Shown here in pieces: positions 9,106 to 16,680 of a stretch of 64,000 nucleotides of DNA (position 1 is the first letter of the stretch; every line of letters starts with the position of its first letter). The position numbers were made by a program, and so were the translations under genes. Origin of the DNA: CAVQZA01 sp963718355 (GTDB lineage Bacteria; Actinomycetota; Thermoleophilia; Gaiellales; Gaiellaceae); assembly GCA_963718355.1 (NCBI GenBank), contig CAVQZA010000012.1:62001-126000 (forward strand), read 5' to 3'. The notes below the pieces were generated by a model. The model made no database searches. It worked only from the letters and a program-made list of their open reading frames with translations, and was not told where the DNA came from.

Positions 9106-9135
9106 CCTAAGAGACCGTTCTTACCCGCCTCTTAG
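9106..9135. promoter_or_regulatory. candidate response-regulator operator
   Basis: The 113-nt divergent gap between the response regulator and the secreted protein gene holds CCTAAGAG (9106), TCTTAC (9119) and TCTTAG (9130). The last two are direct repeats with an 11-nt phase, as OmpR-type regulators prefer. The first is the inverse copy. This is inference from pattern only. Confidence 0.35.
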
Positions 9136-9186
9136 CCCCTGCTGCTCCACTGTGACCAACCCCCGTCGCACCGAAGGAGCGCCCAG

Positions 9187-9894
9187 ATGAAACTCAGCCG
9201 CACAGTCGCAATCGCCGGAGCAGTCGTTCTCGCCGCAGTCGTCGGCGGCGGCGCCGCACTCGCCGCCTCGCACGAATGGGGCTCCGACCAGCGCCAGGCC
9301 GTGATCAACGACGCCGCCGGACGCCTCGGCGTCACGCCGAGCGCGCTCCAGGACGCCTTCAAGGGCGCGCTCAAGGATCAGGTCGAGGCCGCGGTCACCG
9401 CCGGCAAGCTGACGCGCGCCCAGGCCGATGCGATCGAGGCCAAGATTGCCGCAGGCCAGGGTCTCGGTTTCGGCGGCCATCTCCGCGGCGGCCCGGGTGG
9501 CCCCGGCGGCGGGATGCGAGGCATTTTCGGCCCGAGCCTCACGGCGGCATCGACGTACCTCGGGCTCACCGAGGCGCAGATCCGCACCCAGCTCCAGTCC
9601 GGCAAGACGCTCGCCGACATCGCCACCGCGCAGGGCAAGACCGCCGCGGGCCTCGTCGACGCTCTCGTCACCGCCGAGACGGCTCAGCTCGACCAGGCCG
9701 TCAAGGACGGGCACCTGACCGCGGCGCAGGAGCAGCAGATCCTCGGCCAGCTGAAGCAGCGCGTGACCGACGGGGTCAACGGCAAGTTCGGCTTCGGGAT
9801 GCACGGCGGCCCCGGGCCGGGCATGGGCATGGGCGGCCCGCAGAACTACTTCAGGCACAACGCGGCGAGGTCGACCCCGAAGACCGCGTTGTAG
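9187..9894 (+). CDS. secreted protein with repeated alpha-helical domain
   Basis: 235 residues. Clear Sec signal (KLSRTVAIAGAVVLAAVVGGGAALA, cut near residue 27). Two similar helical modules follow: RLGVTPSALQDAFKGALKDQVEAAVTAGKLTRAQAD, and YLGLTEAQIRTQLQSGKTL with DQAVKDGHLTAAQEQQI. A Gly/Met/His-rich linker and tail (GPGGPGGGM, MHGGPGPGMGMGG) could bind metal. A strong GAAGGAG Shine-Dalgarno precedes the ATG. Exported proteins of this repeat type are common in Actinobacteria, but I know no defined function. It is divergent from a two-component system and may be its target. The last 16 codons run into the opposite-strand transporter gene. Confidence 0.8.
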   Translation: MKLSRTVAIAGAVVLAAVVGGGAALAASHEWGSDQRQAVINDAAGRLGVTPSALQDAFKGALKDQVEAAVTAGKLTRAQADAIEAKIAAGQGLGFGGHLRGGPGGPGGGMRGIFGPSLTAASTYLGLTEAQIRTQLQSGKTLADIATAQGKTAAGLVDALVTAETAQLDQAVKDGHLTAAQEQQILGQLKQRVTDGVNGKFGFGMHGGPGPGMGMGGPQNYFRHNAARSTPKTAL

Positions 9895-11516
9895 GTGAAG
9901 CAACCGCTGTTGGCGGAGACGAAGATCCGGTTCGTGGAGTTGGCGCGCGCCGCCCAGGGCGCCGCGTCGGTGGTGATGTCGGCGTCCAGCCCCGAGTAGG
10001 TGCTGTAGCGCTTGTCGCCGAACAGCAGCGAGGCCTGCGCCATCCGCTTGTTGTAGGCCGGATCGTCGAAGTACGAGACGTTGCTGTTGTTCGCGGCCTG
10101 GATGTTCCCGCCGTCTAGCAGCACGTTCACGAAATCGGACGGATCGGCATAGTCGGCGGCCCAGCCCTCCGTCGTAAAGTCGAAGGCGGCGCCCTTGATC
10201 CCCTCCTTCTGGATCTGCACCGCGCGCGTGAACGCCTGCACCTGCACGTCGAGCCCGATCGCCTTCAGGTTCTGCTGGTAGATCTGGGCCTGAAGCGGCG
10301 CCGGGTTGGTCGTCGACGTCCACAGGATCGCCGTGCCGCCGCGCGTGTGGCCCTGGGCGAGCTGCTTCGCCCGCGCGATCGACTGCTTGGTCTGCTGGAG
10401 CGGGTACGCGCCGACGCGCTTGAAGCCGGGCATCCCCGGCGGCAGGATCTGGTCGGTGAGCAGGCCCGCGTAGTAGCCGCCCTGCGAGAGCAGCGCGGCG
10501 CGTGAGATCGCCCAGTTCACGGCCTGGCGCAGCTTGATGTTGTCCTTGAACAGCGGCCGCGACGTGTTCATCGCGAGGTACTGGACGCTGAGCTGGGGCT
10601 CGACCCAGAAGCGCTCCTTGTTCACGCCGTACTTGTCCGAGATGGACTTGTAGTTCGTGGGCGGAACGCCGCTCGCCGCGTAGTCGGTGGTGCCGGAGGA
10701 CACGTCCTGCTCGATCACCACCGGCGAGTTGCCGATCTTGTAGTCGATCTCGTTCACGTTGTGCGGGCGCGGGCCTTTGTAGAAGCGGTTGCGCATGATC
10801 GTGATCGAGTTGTTGGGGATGCGATCGGCGATGTAGTAGGGGCCGCACGATGCGGGCGTGTTGACGCCGTTCGGGTTGCGATCGGCGGCGAGCGCGGGAT
10901 TGATCGCCTGGAAGAACGGCATCGCGAGCCGCGCGAGCAGATCCGGTGCGGGCGCGAGGAGCGAGATCGTGAGCTTGTTGCCGTCCACGACGACGCCCGA
11001 GATCGTCCTTGCCTTCCCTGCGAAGACGTCGTTCGCGCCGACGAAGTCCGAGAGGAACGCCTGGGCGGGAGACTGGAAGGTCGAGCTCGCGTCACGGTTG
11101 AGCGCGTCCGCGAAGCTCTGCGCGGTCACCGGCTGGCCTGTGTTGAAGCGATAGCCCTTGCGGATCGTGAACGTGTACGTCTTGCCCCCGTCGGAGACCG
11201 TGGGAAAGGCCGTCGCGACCTCGGGCTGGAGCTGCGAGCTCGCCGCTCCGTTCTTGTCCGGGTAGTTGAGGAGCTTGCAGCCGGTCGCGTACTGGATCTC
11301 CCAGCCGGTCGTGAGGTAGTCGAGGCCCGGGTCGGTGTAGTCGACGTCGCTGTTCAGCTCGACGACGTAGGTGCCGCCGATCGCCGCCGGAGTCGTGGCC
11401 GTGCCCGTCGGCGGGCTCGCCGACTTGTTGCCGCCGCAGCCGGCCAGGACGAGAAGCATTGCGCCTAGGAGGGCTGCGAGCGACCACAGCCTCACCCGTC
11501 TCGTGGCGCCGCTCAC
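9846..11516 (-). CDS. ABC transporter family 5 solute-binding lipoprotein (peptide type)
   Basis: 556 residues. Lipoprotein signal with lipobox LAGC (Cys27), then the SBP_bac_5/DppA-OppA fold: GWEIQYATGCKLLNYPDK, PEVATAFPTVSDGGKTYTF, FRLN-like KGYRFNTGQPVTAQ, and the C-terminal FTTEGWAADYADPSDF. It delivers oligopeptides or a similar solute to a permease, but no permease or ATPase genes are adjacent, so it is an orphan here. Its start overlaps the DUF3054 gene stop by 4 nt. Its 3' end overlaps the convergent secreted-protein gene by 49 nt. Confidence 0.92.
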   Translation of the reverse strand: MSGATRRVRLWSLAALLGAMLLVLAGCGGNKSASPPTGTATTPAAIGGTYVVELNSDVDYTDPGLDYLTTGWEIQYATGCKLLNYPDKNGAASSQLQPEVATAFPTVSDGGKTYTFTIRKGYRFNTGQPVTAQSFADALNRDASSTFQSPAQAFLSDFVGANDVFAGKARTISGVVVDGNKLTISLLAPAPDLLARLAMPFFQAINPALAADRNPNGVNTPASCGPYYIADRIPNNSITIMRNRFYKGPRPHNVNEIDYKIGNSPVVIEQDVSSGTTDYAASGVPPTNYKSISDKYGVNKERFWVEPQLSVQYLAMNTSRPLFKDNIKLRQAVNWAISRAALLSQGGYYAGLLTDQILPPGMPGFKRVGAYPLQQTKQSIARAKQLAQGHTRGGTAILWTSTTNPAPLQAQIYQQNLKAIGLDVQVQAFTRAVQIQKEGIKGAAFDFTTEGWAADYADPSDFVNVLLDGGNIQAANNSNVSYFDDPAYNKRMAQASLLFGDKRYSTYSGLDADITTDAAPWAARANSTNRIFVSANSGCFTYNAVFGVDLAALCLK

Positions 11517-11896
11517 GCGCGGAACGATACCGCCAGGCGCAGCGCGAGCACGAAGAGAAGCGTGAACGTGAGCGCCACGCCGAGAAAGGCCGCCTCCCGC
11601 CCGTCGAACGCGCGGCCGAGCACGAGCGCGCGCAGGACGACTCCCACCGGCACGCCGACCGCCCAGGTCAGGAGCAGGGCACGCAGCGAGCGACGGCGGT
11701 AGGTGCGGAAGACGAGCGCCGCGAGGAACCAGCCGGCGAGCAGCGGCAAGGCGTCGTGGGCAAGCCCGGCCGCCGAGACTCCGCCGTGATGGGACAAGAG
11801 CCCGACGACCGAGAAGAGGACGAGCGCGGCGGCATCCGAGAGGGCGAGCACGCCCGCGGGCCGGTTCGGGGTGACCGTCAGGCGCACGGAACTCAC
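11513..11896 (-). CDS. DUF3054 family membrane protein
   Basis: 127 residues with four hydrophobic segments (about 17-35, 45-65, 72-90, 100-122). The N-terminal D-A-A-A-L-V-L-F-S-V-V-G-L-L-S-H-H pattern and the central Trp-rich GWFLAALVFRTYRR segment fit DUF3054, a small actinobacterial/haloarchaeal membrane family without a known function. GTG start at 11896. Probably co-transcribed with the solute-binding lipoprotein through a 4-nt overlap. Confidence 0.75.
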   Translation of the reverse strand: MSSVRLTVTPNRPAGVLALSDAAALVLFSVVGLLSHHGGVSAAGLAHDALPLLAGWFLAALVFRTYRRRSLRALLLTWAVGVPVGVVLRALVLGRAFDGREAAFLGVALTFTLLFVLALRLAVSFRA

Positions 11897-11950
11897 GCTA
11901 TCCTCTCGCCGCTCGGACGCGCACTCACCCTTGGCGCCGCCTTCCTCGCC

Positions 11951-12166
11951 GTGCTCGCGTTCGCCGCGAGCGCCGGTGCGGTCACCGGCAAGATCGTGGT
12001 CAATCCGTCGAGCCTGTCCGTCGGCAAGAACGCGGCGATCCGGGTTCAGCTCAGCGGCGCCACGGCGCCCGCCACGCTCAGCCTCAAGGTGATCTCACCT
12101 CGCGGCGGCTCGCCGAAGGCCGGCAGCGTGCTCGGCTCGACGACCGTCGTCGTTCAGAAGCCCTAG
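11951..12166 (+). CDS. small secreted beta-rich protein, start uncertain
   Basis: The frame ending at 12166 encodes a convincing signal peptide (GRALTLGAAFLAVLAFAASAGA) and about 60 mature residues of alternating beta pattern (KIVVNPSSLSVGKNAAIRV, LSLKVISPRGG). The only usual start codon in the region is GTG at 11951, which would cut the signal in half. The full signal would need a rare ATC (11900) or CTC start. Either it uses a non-canonical start or it is a gene that lost its 5' end. It is divergent from DUF3054 and abuts the end of the histidine kinase gene. Confidence 0.45.
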   Translation: MLAFAASAGAVTGKIVVNPSSLSVGKNAAIRVQLSGATAPATLSLKVISPRGGSPKAGSVLGSTTVVVQKP

Positions 12167-12169
12167 CGG

Positions 12170-13597
12170 TCACTTCGCGAGCGGCAGGGTGACGCGGAAG
12201 GTCGCTCCCGCCCCCGGTTCCGAGCTCGCCGACGCCGTGCCGCCGTGGGCCTCGGCCACCGCGGCCACGATCGAGAGCCCGAGCCCGACGCCCCCGCTCG
12301 CGCGCGAGCGGGACGCATCCGCGCGGTAGAAGCGCTCGAACACGCGGGCGGCGTCCTCCTCGCTCAGCCCGGGCCCCGAGTCGGCGACCTCGATCACCGC
12401 ATCGCCGTTCAGGGTGGAGACGCTCACCTCGACGGGCGCGCCCTCGGGCGTGTGCGCACGCACGTTGGCGAGCAGGTTGTCGACGACCTGGCGCAGCCGG
12501 TCGGGATCGCCGGTCACAACGGCGTGCTGCGCCTCGAGCGAGATCGGCCGCTCGGGCTCGACGGTGCGCGCCGTCTCGACGGCATCGCCGACGACGCGCT
12601 CGAGCTCGACTTCCTGCCGCTCGAGCGGCCGGCCCTCGTCAAGCCGGGCGAGCAGCAGCAGGTCGTCGACGAGCAGGCTCATCCGCTCGGACTCGCGACT
12701 GATTCCGGTCATCGCGCGGGCCAGGTCGTCGGGCCGCTTGTCGGCGCCACGGGCGAAGAGCTCGGCGTAGGCGCGCACTGCCGTGAGCGGCGTCCTGAGC
12801 TCGTGCGAGGCGTCTGCGACGAAGCGGCGCAGCTTCCGCTCCGACGCCTCGCGCGCGCGAAACGCCGTCTCGATCTGGCTCAGCATCGCGTTCAGGGCCA
12901 GCCCGAGCCGGCCGACCTCGGTGCGCTCGTCGGCGCGCTCGACACGGCGCGAGAGATCTCCGGCGGCGATCGCGCCGGCGGTCTGCTCGATCTCCGCCAG
13001 CGGCTTGAGGCCGAGGCGCACGACCCAGAGCCCGAGGCCCGCGATCGCTACGAGCACGGCTCCCGTGACCAGCAGCTCGATCAGAAGCAGCCGGTGAAGC
13101 GTGCTGTCGACGCCGCTCAGGGACGTGGCAATGATCAGCAGGTAGTTGCTCGCCTGCGGCTCGATCGACGCCCGCACGCGGTAGCGGTCGTTGCCGCGCT
13201 GCGAGGAGACCGTGAAGTAGCGCACGCGATCGCCCTGGCCTTTTGCGGCAGGCACGGTGATCGTTGCGGGGAGCCGCGGCGGCGGCAGAGTCTGCTGGTC
13301 CGAGAACTGGGGCACCGAGCCGCTGCCGACGATCTGGCCGTTGAGTCTCCGCACCTGGATGTAGGCGCCGGGCGCGGCGGCCGTGAGCGAGTCGATGCCG
13401 CCGCTCGGGCCTGGGTCACGCTGGAAGAGCGCGTGCTCGACGGCGAGGTGCGCCGCGTTGAGCGTGACATCGGTGCGATGGATCAGGAAGCGGCTCAGCG
13501 CCGTGTAGGTCGCAACGTCGGCGACCGCGAGACCGGCACCGGCAAGGACGACTGCGCCCAGCACGAGCCGCGCGCGGAGCGACAGCCTCCCGAGCAT
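12170..13597 (-). CDS. sensor histidine kinase
   Basis: 475 residues. TM1 at about 8-32, an extracytoplasmic domain of some 125 residues, TM2 at about 170-195, HAMP to about 250, HisKA with His265 in ASHELRTPL, and HATPase_c with NLLANVRAH (N box; the usual second Asn is an Ala-Asn pair), DSGPGLS and GVGLGLSIVAA. It partners the response regulator directly upstream, with no gap between the genes. The stimulus is unknown. The position downstream of the sulfur operon and its 52-aa membrane protein raises a link to redox or sulfur sensing, which is only inference. Confidence 0.93.
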   Translation of the reverse strand: MLGRLSLRARLVLGAVVLAGAGLAVADVATYTALSRFLIHRTDVTLNAAHLAVEHALFQRDPGPSGGIDSLTAAAPGAYIQVRRLNGQIVGSGSVPQFSDQQTLPPPRLPATITVPAAKGQGDRVRYFTVSSQRGNDRYRVRASIEPQASNYLLIIATSLSGVDSTLHRLLLIELLVTGAVLVAIAGLGLWVVRLGLKPLAEIEQTAGAIAAGDLSRRVERADERTEVGRLGLALNAMLSQIETAFRAREASERKLRRFVADASHELRTPLTAVRAYAELFARGADKRPDDLARAMTGISRESERMSLLVDDLLLLARLDEGRPLERQEVELERVVGDAVETARTVEPERPISLEAQHAVVTGDPDRLRQVVDNLLANVRAHTPEGAPVEVSVSTLNGDAVIEVADSGPGLSEEDAARVFERFYRADASRSRASGGVGLGLSIVAAVAEAHGGTASASSEPGAGATFRVTLPLAK

Positions 13598-14296
13598 CTA
13601 CTTCGTTCCGGCTTCGAGCATGTACCCGGCCTGCCGCACGGTGCGGATCAGCGGCGGCCCGGCGGCGTCGAGCTTCTTGCGCAGGTAGCTGACGTAGGTC
13701 TCGACGACGTTCGAGTTGCCGCCGAAGTCGTAGCGCCACACGTTCTGGAGGATCTGTCCCTTCGACAGCACGCGGCGCGGATTGAGCATGAAGTAGCGGA
13801 GCAGCGAGAACTCGGTCGCGGTGAGCTCGATCGTCGTCGTGCCGCGAAAGACCTCGTGCCGGCCCTCGTCGAGCGAGAGATCCGCGAACCGCAACACGTC
13901 GCCGGGGAGCTCGCCGGCGGTCCGGCGCAGGATCGCCTGGGTCCGGGCGACGATCTCGGCGAGGCTGAACGGCTTTGTCACGTAGTCGTCGCCGCCGGCG
14001 CGCAGCGCCTCGACCTTGTTCTCCGTCGAGTCCCTCGCGGTGAGGAAGAGCACGGCGCTCTTGAAGCCGTTGGCGCGCAGCCGGCGGCCGACCTCGATGC
14101 CCTCGATGTCGGGGAGCATCCAGTCGAGCACGATCAGGTCGGGCTCGGCGGTCGCGACGGCGACGAGCGCCTCGTGGCCGGTGTAGGCCTCGTCGACCTG
14201 ATAGCCCTCGTAGCGAAGCGCTGTCGCGACGGCGTCGACGATCGACTGCTCGTCGTCGACCACGAGGATCCTGTGTCCGCTCGGGTTCGTGCTCAT
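13598..14296 (-). CDS. OmpR-family response regulator
   Basis: 232 residues. Receiver with D14-D15, phosphoacceptor Asp58 (LIVLDWMLPDIEG) and KPF, then a winged helix with LTATEFSLLRYFMLNPRRVLS and VETYVSYLRKKLD. The layout resembles TcrA/MprA-like actinobacterial regulators. The ATG at 14296 is preceded by a perfect dyad CACAG-ATTC-CTGTG (14310-14323) that could be its own operator. Confidence 0.93.
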   Translation of the reverse strand: MSTNPSGHRILVVDDEQSIVDAVATALRYEGYQVDEAYTGHEALVAVATAEPDLIVLDWMLPDIEGIEVGRRLRANGFKSAVLFLTARDSTENKVEALRAGGDDYVTKPFSLAEIVARTQAILRRTAGELPGDVLRFADLSLDEGRHEVFRGTTTIELTATEFSLLRYFMLNPRRVLSKGQILQNVWRYDFGGNSNVVETYVSYLRKKLDAAGPPLIRTVRQAGYMLEAGTK

Positions 14297-14309
14297 GGGT
14301 GAACGGTGA

Positions 14310-14345
14310 CACAGATTCCTGTGAGCCGCCTGAGAATCAGGCGGC
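14310..14345. promoter_or_regulatory. dyad and hairpin between the 52-aa gene and the response regulator
   Basis: CACAG-ATTC-CTGTG (14310-14323) is a perfect 5-bp dyad in front of the response regulator start. Next to it GCCGCCTGA-GAA-TCAGGCGGC (14325-14345) is a 9-bp perfect hairpin that includes the stop codon of the 52-aa gene and may stop or attenuate transcription arriving from the sulfur operon. It has no U tract, so intrinsic termination is not certain. Confidence 0.4.
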
Positions 14346-14495
14346 GAGCTCTTCGCTCTGGTAGGTCTCGATGCTCACGGGCTCGGGAAGCGACGGCGAG
14401 CCGATGCGGAACGGGATGCGGAGCACGTACGCAAGCACTCCGAAGAGGGCGATCACGAGGACCGCGTTGAGGATGACGACGGTGCTGATGGACAT
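14337..14495 (-). CDS. 52-residue single-span membrane protein
   Basis: 52 residues starting at the ATG 14495. One hydrophobic helix (STVVILNAVLVIALFGVLAYVL) and a short polar tail ending YQSEELAA. It has a near-perfect AAGGAG Shine-Dalgarno 9 nt before the ATG, which supports it being a real gene. That SD is fully paired inside a 9+3-bp hairpin (14493-14530). It follows the DsrE2-like gene by 89 nt and precedes the two-component system. Function unknown; a membrane anchor or small regulator for the sulfur-transfer proteins or the histidine kinase is a positional guess. Confidence 0.65.
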   Translation of the reverse strand: MSISTVVILNAVLVIALFGVLAYVLRIPFRIGSPSLPEPVSIETYQSEELAA

Positions 14496-14500
14496 GGGTT

Positions 14501-14530
14501 CTCCTTGGTCGTTGGGTACGAACCAAGGAG
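14501..14530 (-). promoter_or_regulatory. hairpin sequestering the Shine-Dalgarno of the 52-aa gene
   Basis: On the minus strand CTCCTTGGT pairs with ACCAAGGAG (9 perfect bp), extended inside by CGT/ACG around a five-base loop. AAGGAG in the 3' arm is the ribosome binding site of the 52-aa gene. Such pairing is the layout of RNA thermometers and translational switches. Confidence 0.5.
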
Positions 14531-14584
14531 ACCACCCGGGCTTTGGACGGCGCTTGGAGCCGTCTGTGGATTCGCTAAGAGGCC

Positions 14585-15091
14585 TTACGTGAAGATGATC
14601 TCGCCGCCGCCCGCGAGCTCGTAGAACTCGCCCACGGTGAGCACCTTCTCGACCTGCGGCACGAAGTCGTCCATCGTCAGCCCGAACATGTCCACCGTCG
14701 CCTTGCAGGCGTAGAGGCGCGCGCCCGAGTCGGCGATCAACTCGATGAACTCTGGGACTGGCGGGATGTCGAGCTTCTCCATCTGCCCCGCCATCATCTT
14801 CGTCGCGAGCCACGACATCCCGGGAATCACGCCGATCAGGGTCGGGATGTGCAGGCCGGGGTTGCCGACGGTCGCGACCTTGATCTTCGCGAAGCGGTCC
14901 TTGCGGATCGCGTCGAGGCCGAAGAACGTGAAGAAGATGTCGGCCTCGATGCCCTCCATGCGGGCGCCGTTGGCCATAATCAGGCCGGGATAGATCCCTT
15001 CCAACGAGCCCTTCGAGATCACAATCGCGACCTTCTCGATCGTGGTCTGCGCCGGGGATGCCAGCTGTGCCCGTTCTGCCAGCTCAGTCAT
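14585..15091 (-). CDS. DsrE2-like sulfur carrier/peroxiredoxin-family protein
   Basis: 168 residues starting at the ATG 15091, preceded by AAGGAG. DsrE/DsrF/DrsH-like fold: KVAIVISKGSLEGIYPGLIMANGARMEG, DIFFTFFGLDAI, and the conserved cysteine 129 in ARLYACKATVDMFGLT, which carries persulfide in DsrE2 proteins. A hydrophobic stretch (GLHIPTLIGVIPGMSWLATKMM) may touch the membrane, as in other DsrE2 proteins. It probably receives sulfur from the SQR-like enzyme or exchanges it with the DsrC/TusE-like protein encoded 14 nt upstream. Confidence 0.85.
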   Translation of the reverse strand: MTELAERAQLASPAQTTIEKVAIVISKGSLEGIYPGLIMANGARMEGIEADIFFTFFGLDAIRKDRFAKIKVATVGNPGLHIPTLIGVIPGMSWLATKMMAGQMEKLDIPPVPEFIELIADSGARLYACKATVDMFGLTMDDFVPQVEKVLTVGEFYELAGGGEIIFT

Positions 15092-15105
15092 CGTGGGACT
15101 CCTTC

Positions 15106-15423
15106 CTAGATGCAGCCGTGCGGCTTGGGGATGCCGCCGATCCTGGCCGCGAGCTTGGCCGGGCCCTTCGGGAAGAGCTCGTAGAGCTCTTTGACCGGGA
15201 CGCCCGACTCCTTGCCGAGCGCGCGGATCGAGGGCGCTGTGCCGGTCTGGAGGTAGCGGTCGCGCATGAAGCGCACGACGAGCCAGTGCCGGTCGATGAG
15301 CTCCGGGATCCCGTACTCGCTCGCGATCGCTTGGGCGATCGCCTCGTCCCACTGGTCCGGATCGGTCAGAAAGCCTTCGGCGTCGACGTCGACCGGTGCG
15401 TCGGCGATCAGCGTGGTGGTCAT
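15106..15423 (-). CDS. DsrC/TusE-family sulfur carrier protein
   Basis: 105 residues, standard length for the family. Motifs are DAEGFLTDPDQWDEAIA, DRHWLVVRFMRDRY, SIRALGKESGV, ELFPKGPAKLAARIGGIPKP and the C-terminal HGCI with the penultimate cysteine (Cys104) that carries persulfide. The second cysteine of true DsrC, about 11 residues earlier, is absent (Ala93), so it is closer to TusE-type single-cysteine carriers than to the dissimilatory DsrC that forms the trisulfide. Sits between the SQR-like and DsrE2-like genes of the same operon. Confidence 0.88.
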   Translation of the reverse strand: MTTTLIADAPVDVDAEGFLTDPDQWDEAIAQAIASEYGIPELIDRHWLVVRFMRDRYLQTGTAPSIRALGKESGVPVKELYELFPKGPAKLAARIGGIPKPHGCI

Positions 15424-15438
15424 CTCATCCTCCTTCGG

Positions 15439-16680
15439 CTAGGCGACGCGCTGCTTTCCGGCGGTCGGCATTGCAGGGCCGACACCCGGGATCTCGCGTC
15501 CGGGCAGGAGCGCGTGCCAGTAGAACCACTGGAACATCAGCTTCCCGAAGTGGTTCAGCCGCGACTCGCGCAGCAACGGCAGCGGGCCGAGCGCGGTCGG
15601 GAAGCGGCCGGGGAGCGGCTCCGTGTCGTAGTTGAAGTCGATGAGCAGCGCCTTGTGGAACCCGGTCTCGACGAAGCAGTTCGCGTGCCCGTCGAAGGTC
15701 GGCTCGAGCTCGTCGCCGGCGAAGAAGCGGGCAACGTTGGCGTCGAGCAGCTCGCCCTCGAAGTGCGTCACGGAACCGGCCTTGGAGGTCGGGACGTCGG
15801 CGGCGTCGCCCAGCGCGAAGACGTTCTCCTTCGCGCGGGCCTGGAGGGTGTTCGGGTCGGTCGACACGAAATCGAGGGCGTCGCCGAGGCCGGGCGAGCG
15901 GCCCACGTAGGCGGCGCCACCGTGCAGGGGCACCGTCACCAGGAGGTCGAACGGGATCTCGCGGCCGTCGTAGGAGACGAGCTTGCCGCCGACGCCGTCG
16001 ACCTCGCTCGCGCTGAACTCGGTCACGAGCTCGACCTCCTTCTCCGCGAGCAGGTGGGTGAGGTGCTCCGACGCGATCGGCTTCGTGAAGCAGGCGTCGA
16101 GCGGCGTCGAGAGCACGAGCTCCGTCTTCGCGCGCACGCCGCGCTCGCGCAGGAACCAGTCGGCGAGGAAGGTGAACTCGATCGGTGCGACGGGGCACTT
16201 GATCGGCATGTCTGTGATGTTCACGACAAGCCGGCCGCCGTCGAAGTGTGCGAGCGCCTCGCGCAGCGCGACCGCGCCTTCGAGGTCGTAGAAGGTGAAG
16301 ACACGGTCGAGCCAGCCTGCTCCGGTCAGCCCTTCCGTCTCCTCCGGCAGCAACCTGGCTCCGGTCGCGACGACGAGCGCGTCGTAGGAGAGAGCCGTGC
16401 CGTCGGCCAGGCGCACGCGATCGGTGTCGAGATCGACGCTTTCGACGTCGCACTCGTGAAACTCGATGCCGGCGTGGAACTGGAGCCGGCGCGGCCTGAC
16501 GATCTCGTCAGGGTCGGCCAGACCGAACGGAACGAAGAGGAGGCCGGGCTGGTAGACGTGCACGTTGTCGCGGTCGACGACATGAATCTCGGCCTCGTCC
16601 GGCTCGAAGCGGCGACTCAGACGGTTCGCCGTCAGCGTGCCGCCGGTGCCTCCTCCGAGGATGACGATCTGCTTCTTCAT
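15439..16680 (-). CDS. sulfide:quinone oxidoreductase-like flavoprotein
   Basis: 413 residues from the ATG at 16680, which overlaps the osmC stop by 4 nt. N-terminal FAD site VILGGGTGGTLTANRL, ATG motif VVATGARL, and FALGDAADVPTSKAG for the second FAD contact. Cys162 in NITDMPIKCPVAPIEF and Cys335 in GHANCFVETG are at the places of the redox cysteines of type III/VI SQR-like enzymes. The C-terminal FGKLMFQWFYWHALLPG is amphipathic, as in membrane-bound SQR. Likely oxidises sulfide or a persulfide to feed the sulfur carriers encoded downstream. Whether the quinone is the acceptor is inferred. Confidence 0.87.
   Translation of the reverse strand: MKKQIVILGGGTGGTLTANRLSRRFEPDEAEIHVVDRDNVHVYQPGLLFVPFGLADPDEIVRPRRLQFHAGIEFHECDVESVDLDTDRVRLADGTALSYDALVVATGARLLPEETEGLTGAGWLDRVFTFYDLEGAVALREALAHFDGGRLVVNITDMPIKCPVAPIEFTFLADWFLRERGVRAKTELVLSTPLDACFTKPIASEHLTHLLAEKEVELVTEFSASEVDGVGGKLVSYDGREIPFDLLVTVPLHGGAAYVGRSPGLGDALDFVSTDPNTLQARAKENVFALGDAADVPTSKAGSVTHFEGELLDANVARFFAGDELEPTFDGHANCFVETGFHKALLIDFNYDTEPLPGRFPTALGPLPLLRESRLNHFGKLMFQWFYWHALLPGREIPGVGPAMPTAGKQRVA

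Noticed and set aside
12245..14302. A 2-kb open frame on the plus strand opposite the histidine kinase and response regulator
   Set aside because: Arg/Asp/Gly-rich, no motif, no SD; mirrors the codon pattern of the true minus-strand genes, as expected at high GC. The same holds for many other long antisense frames in the window.
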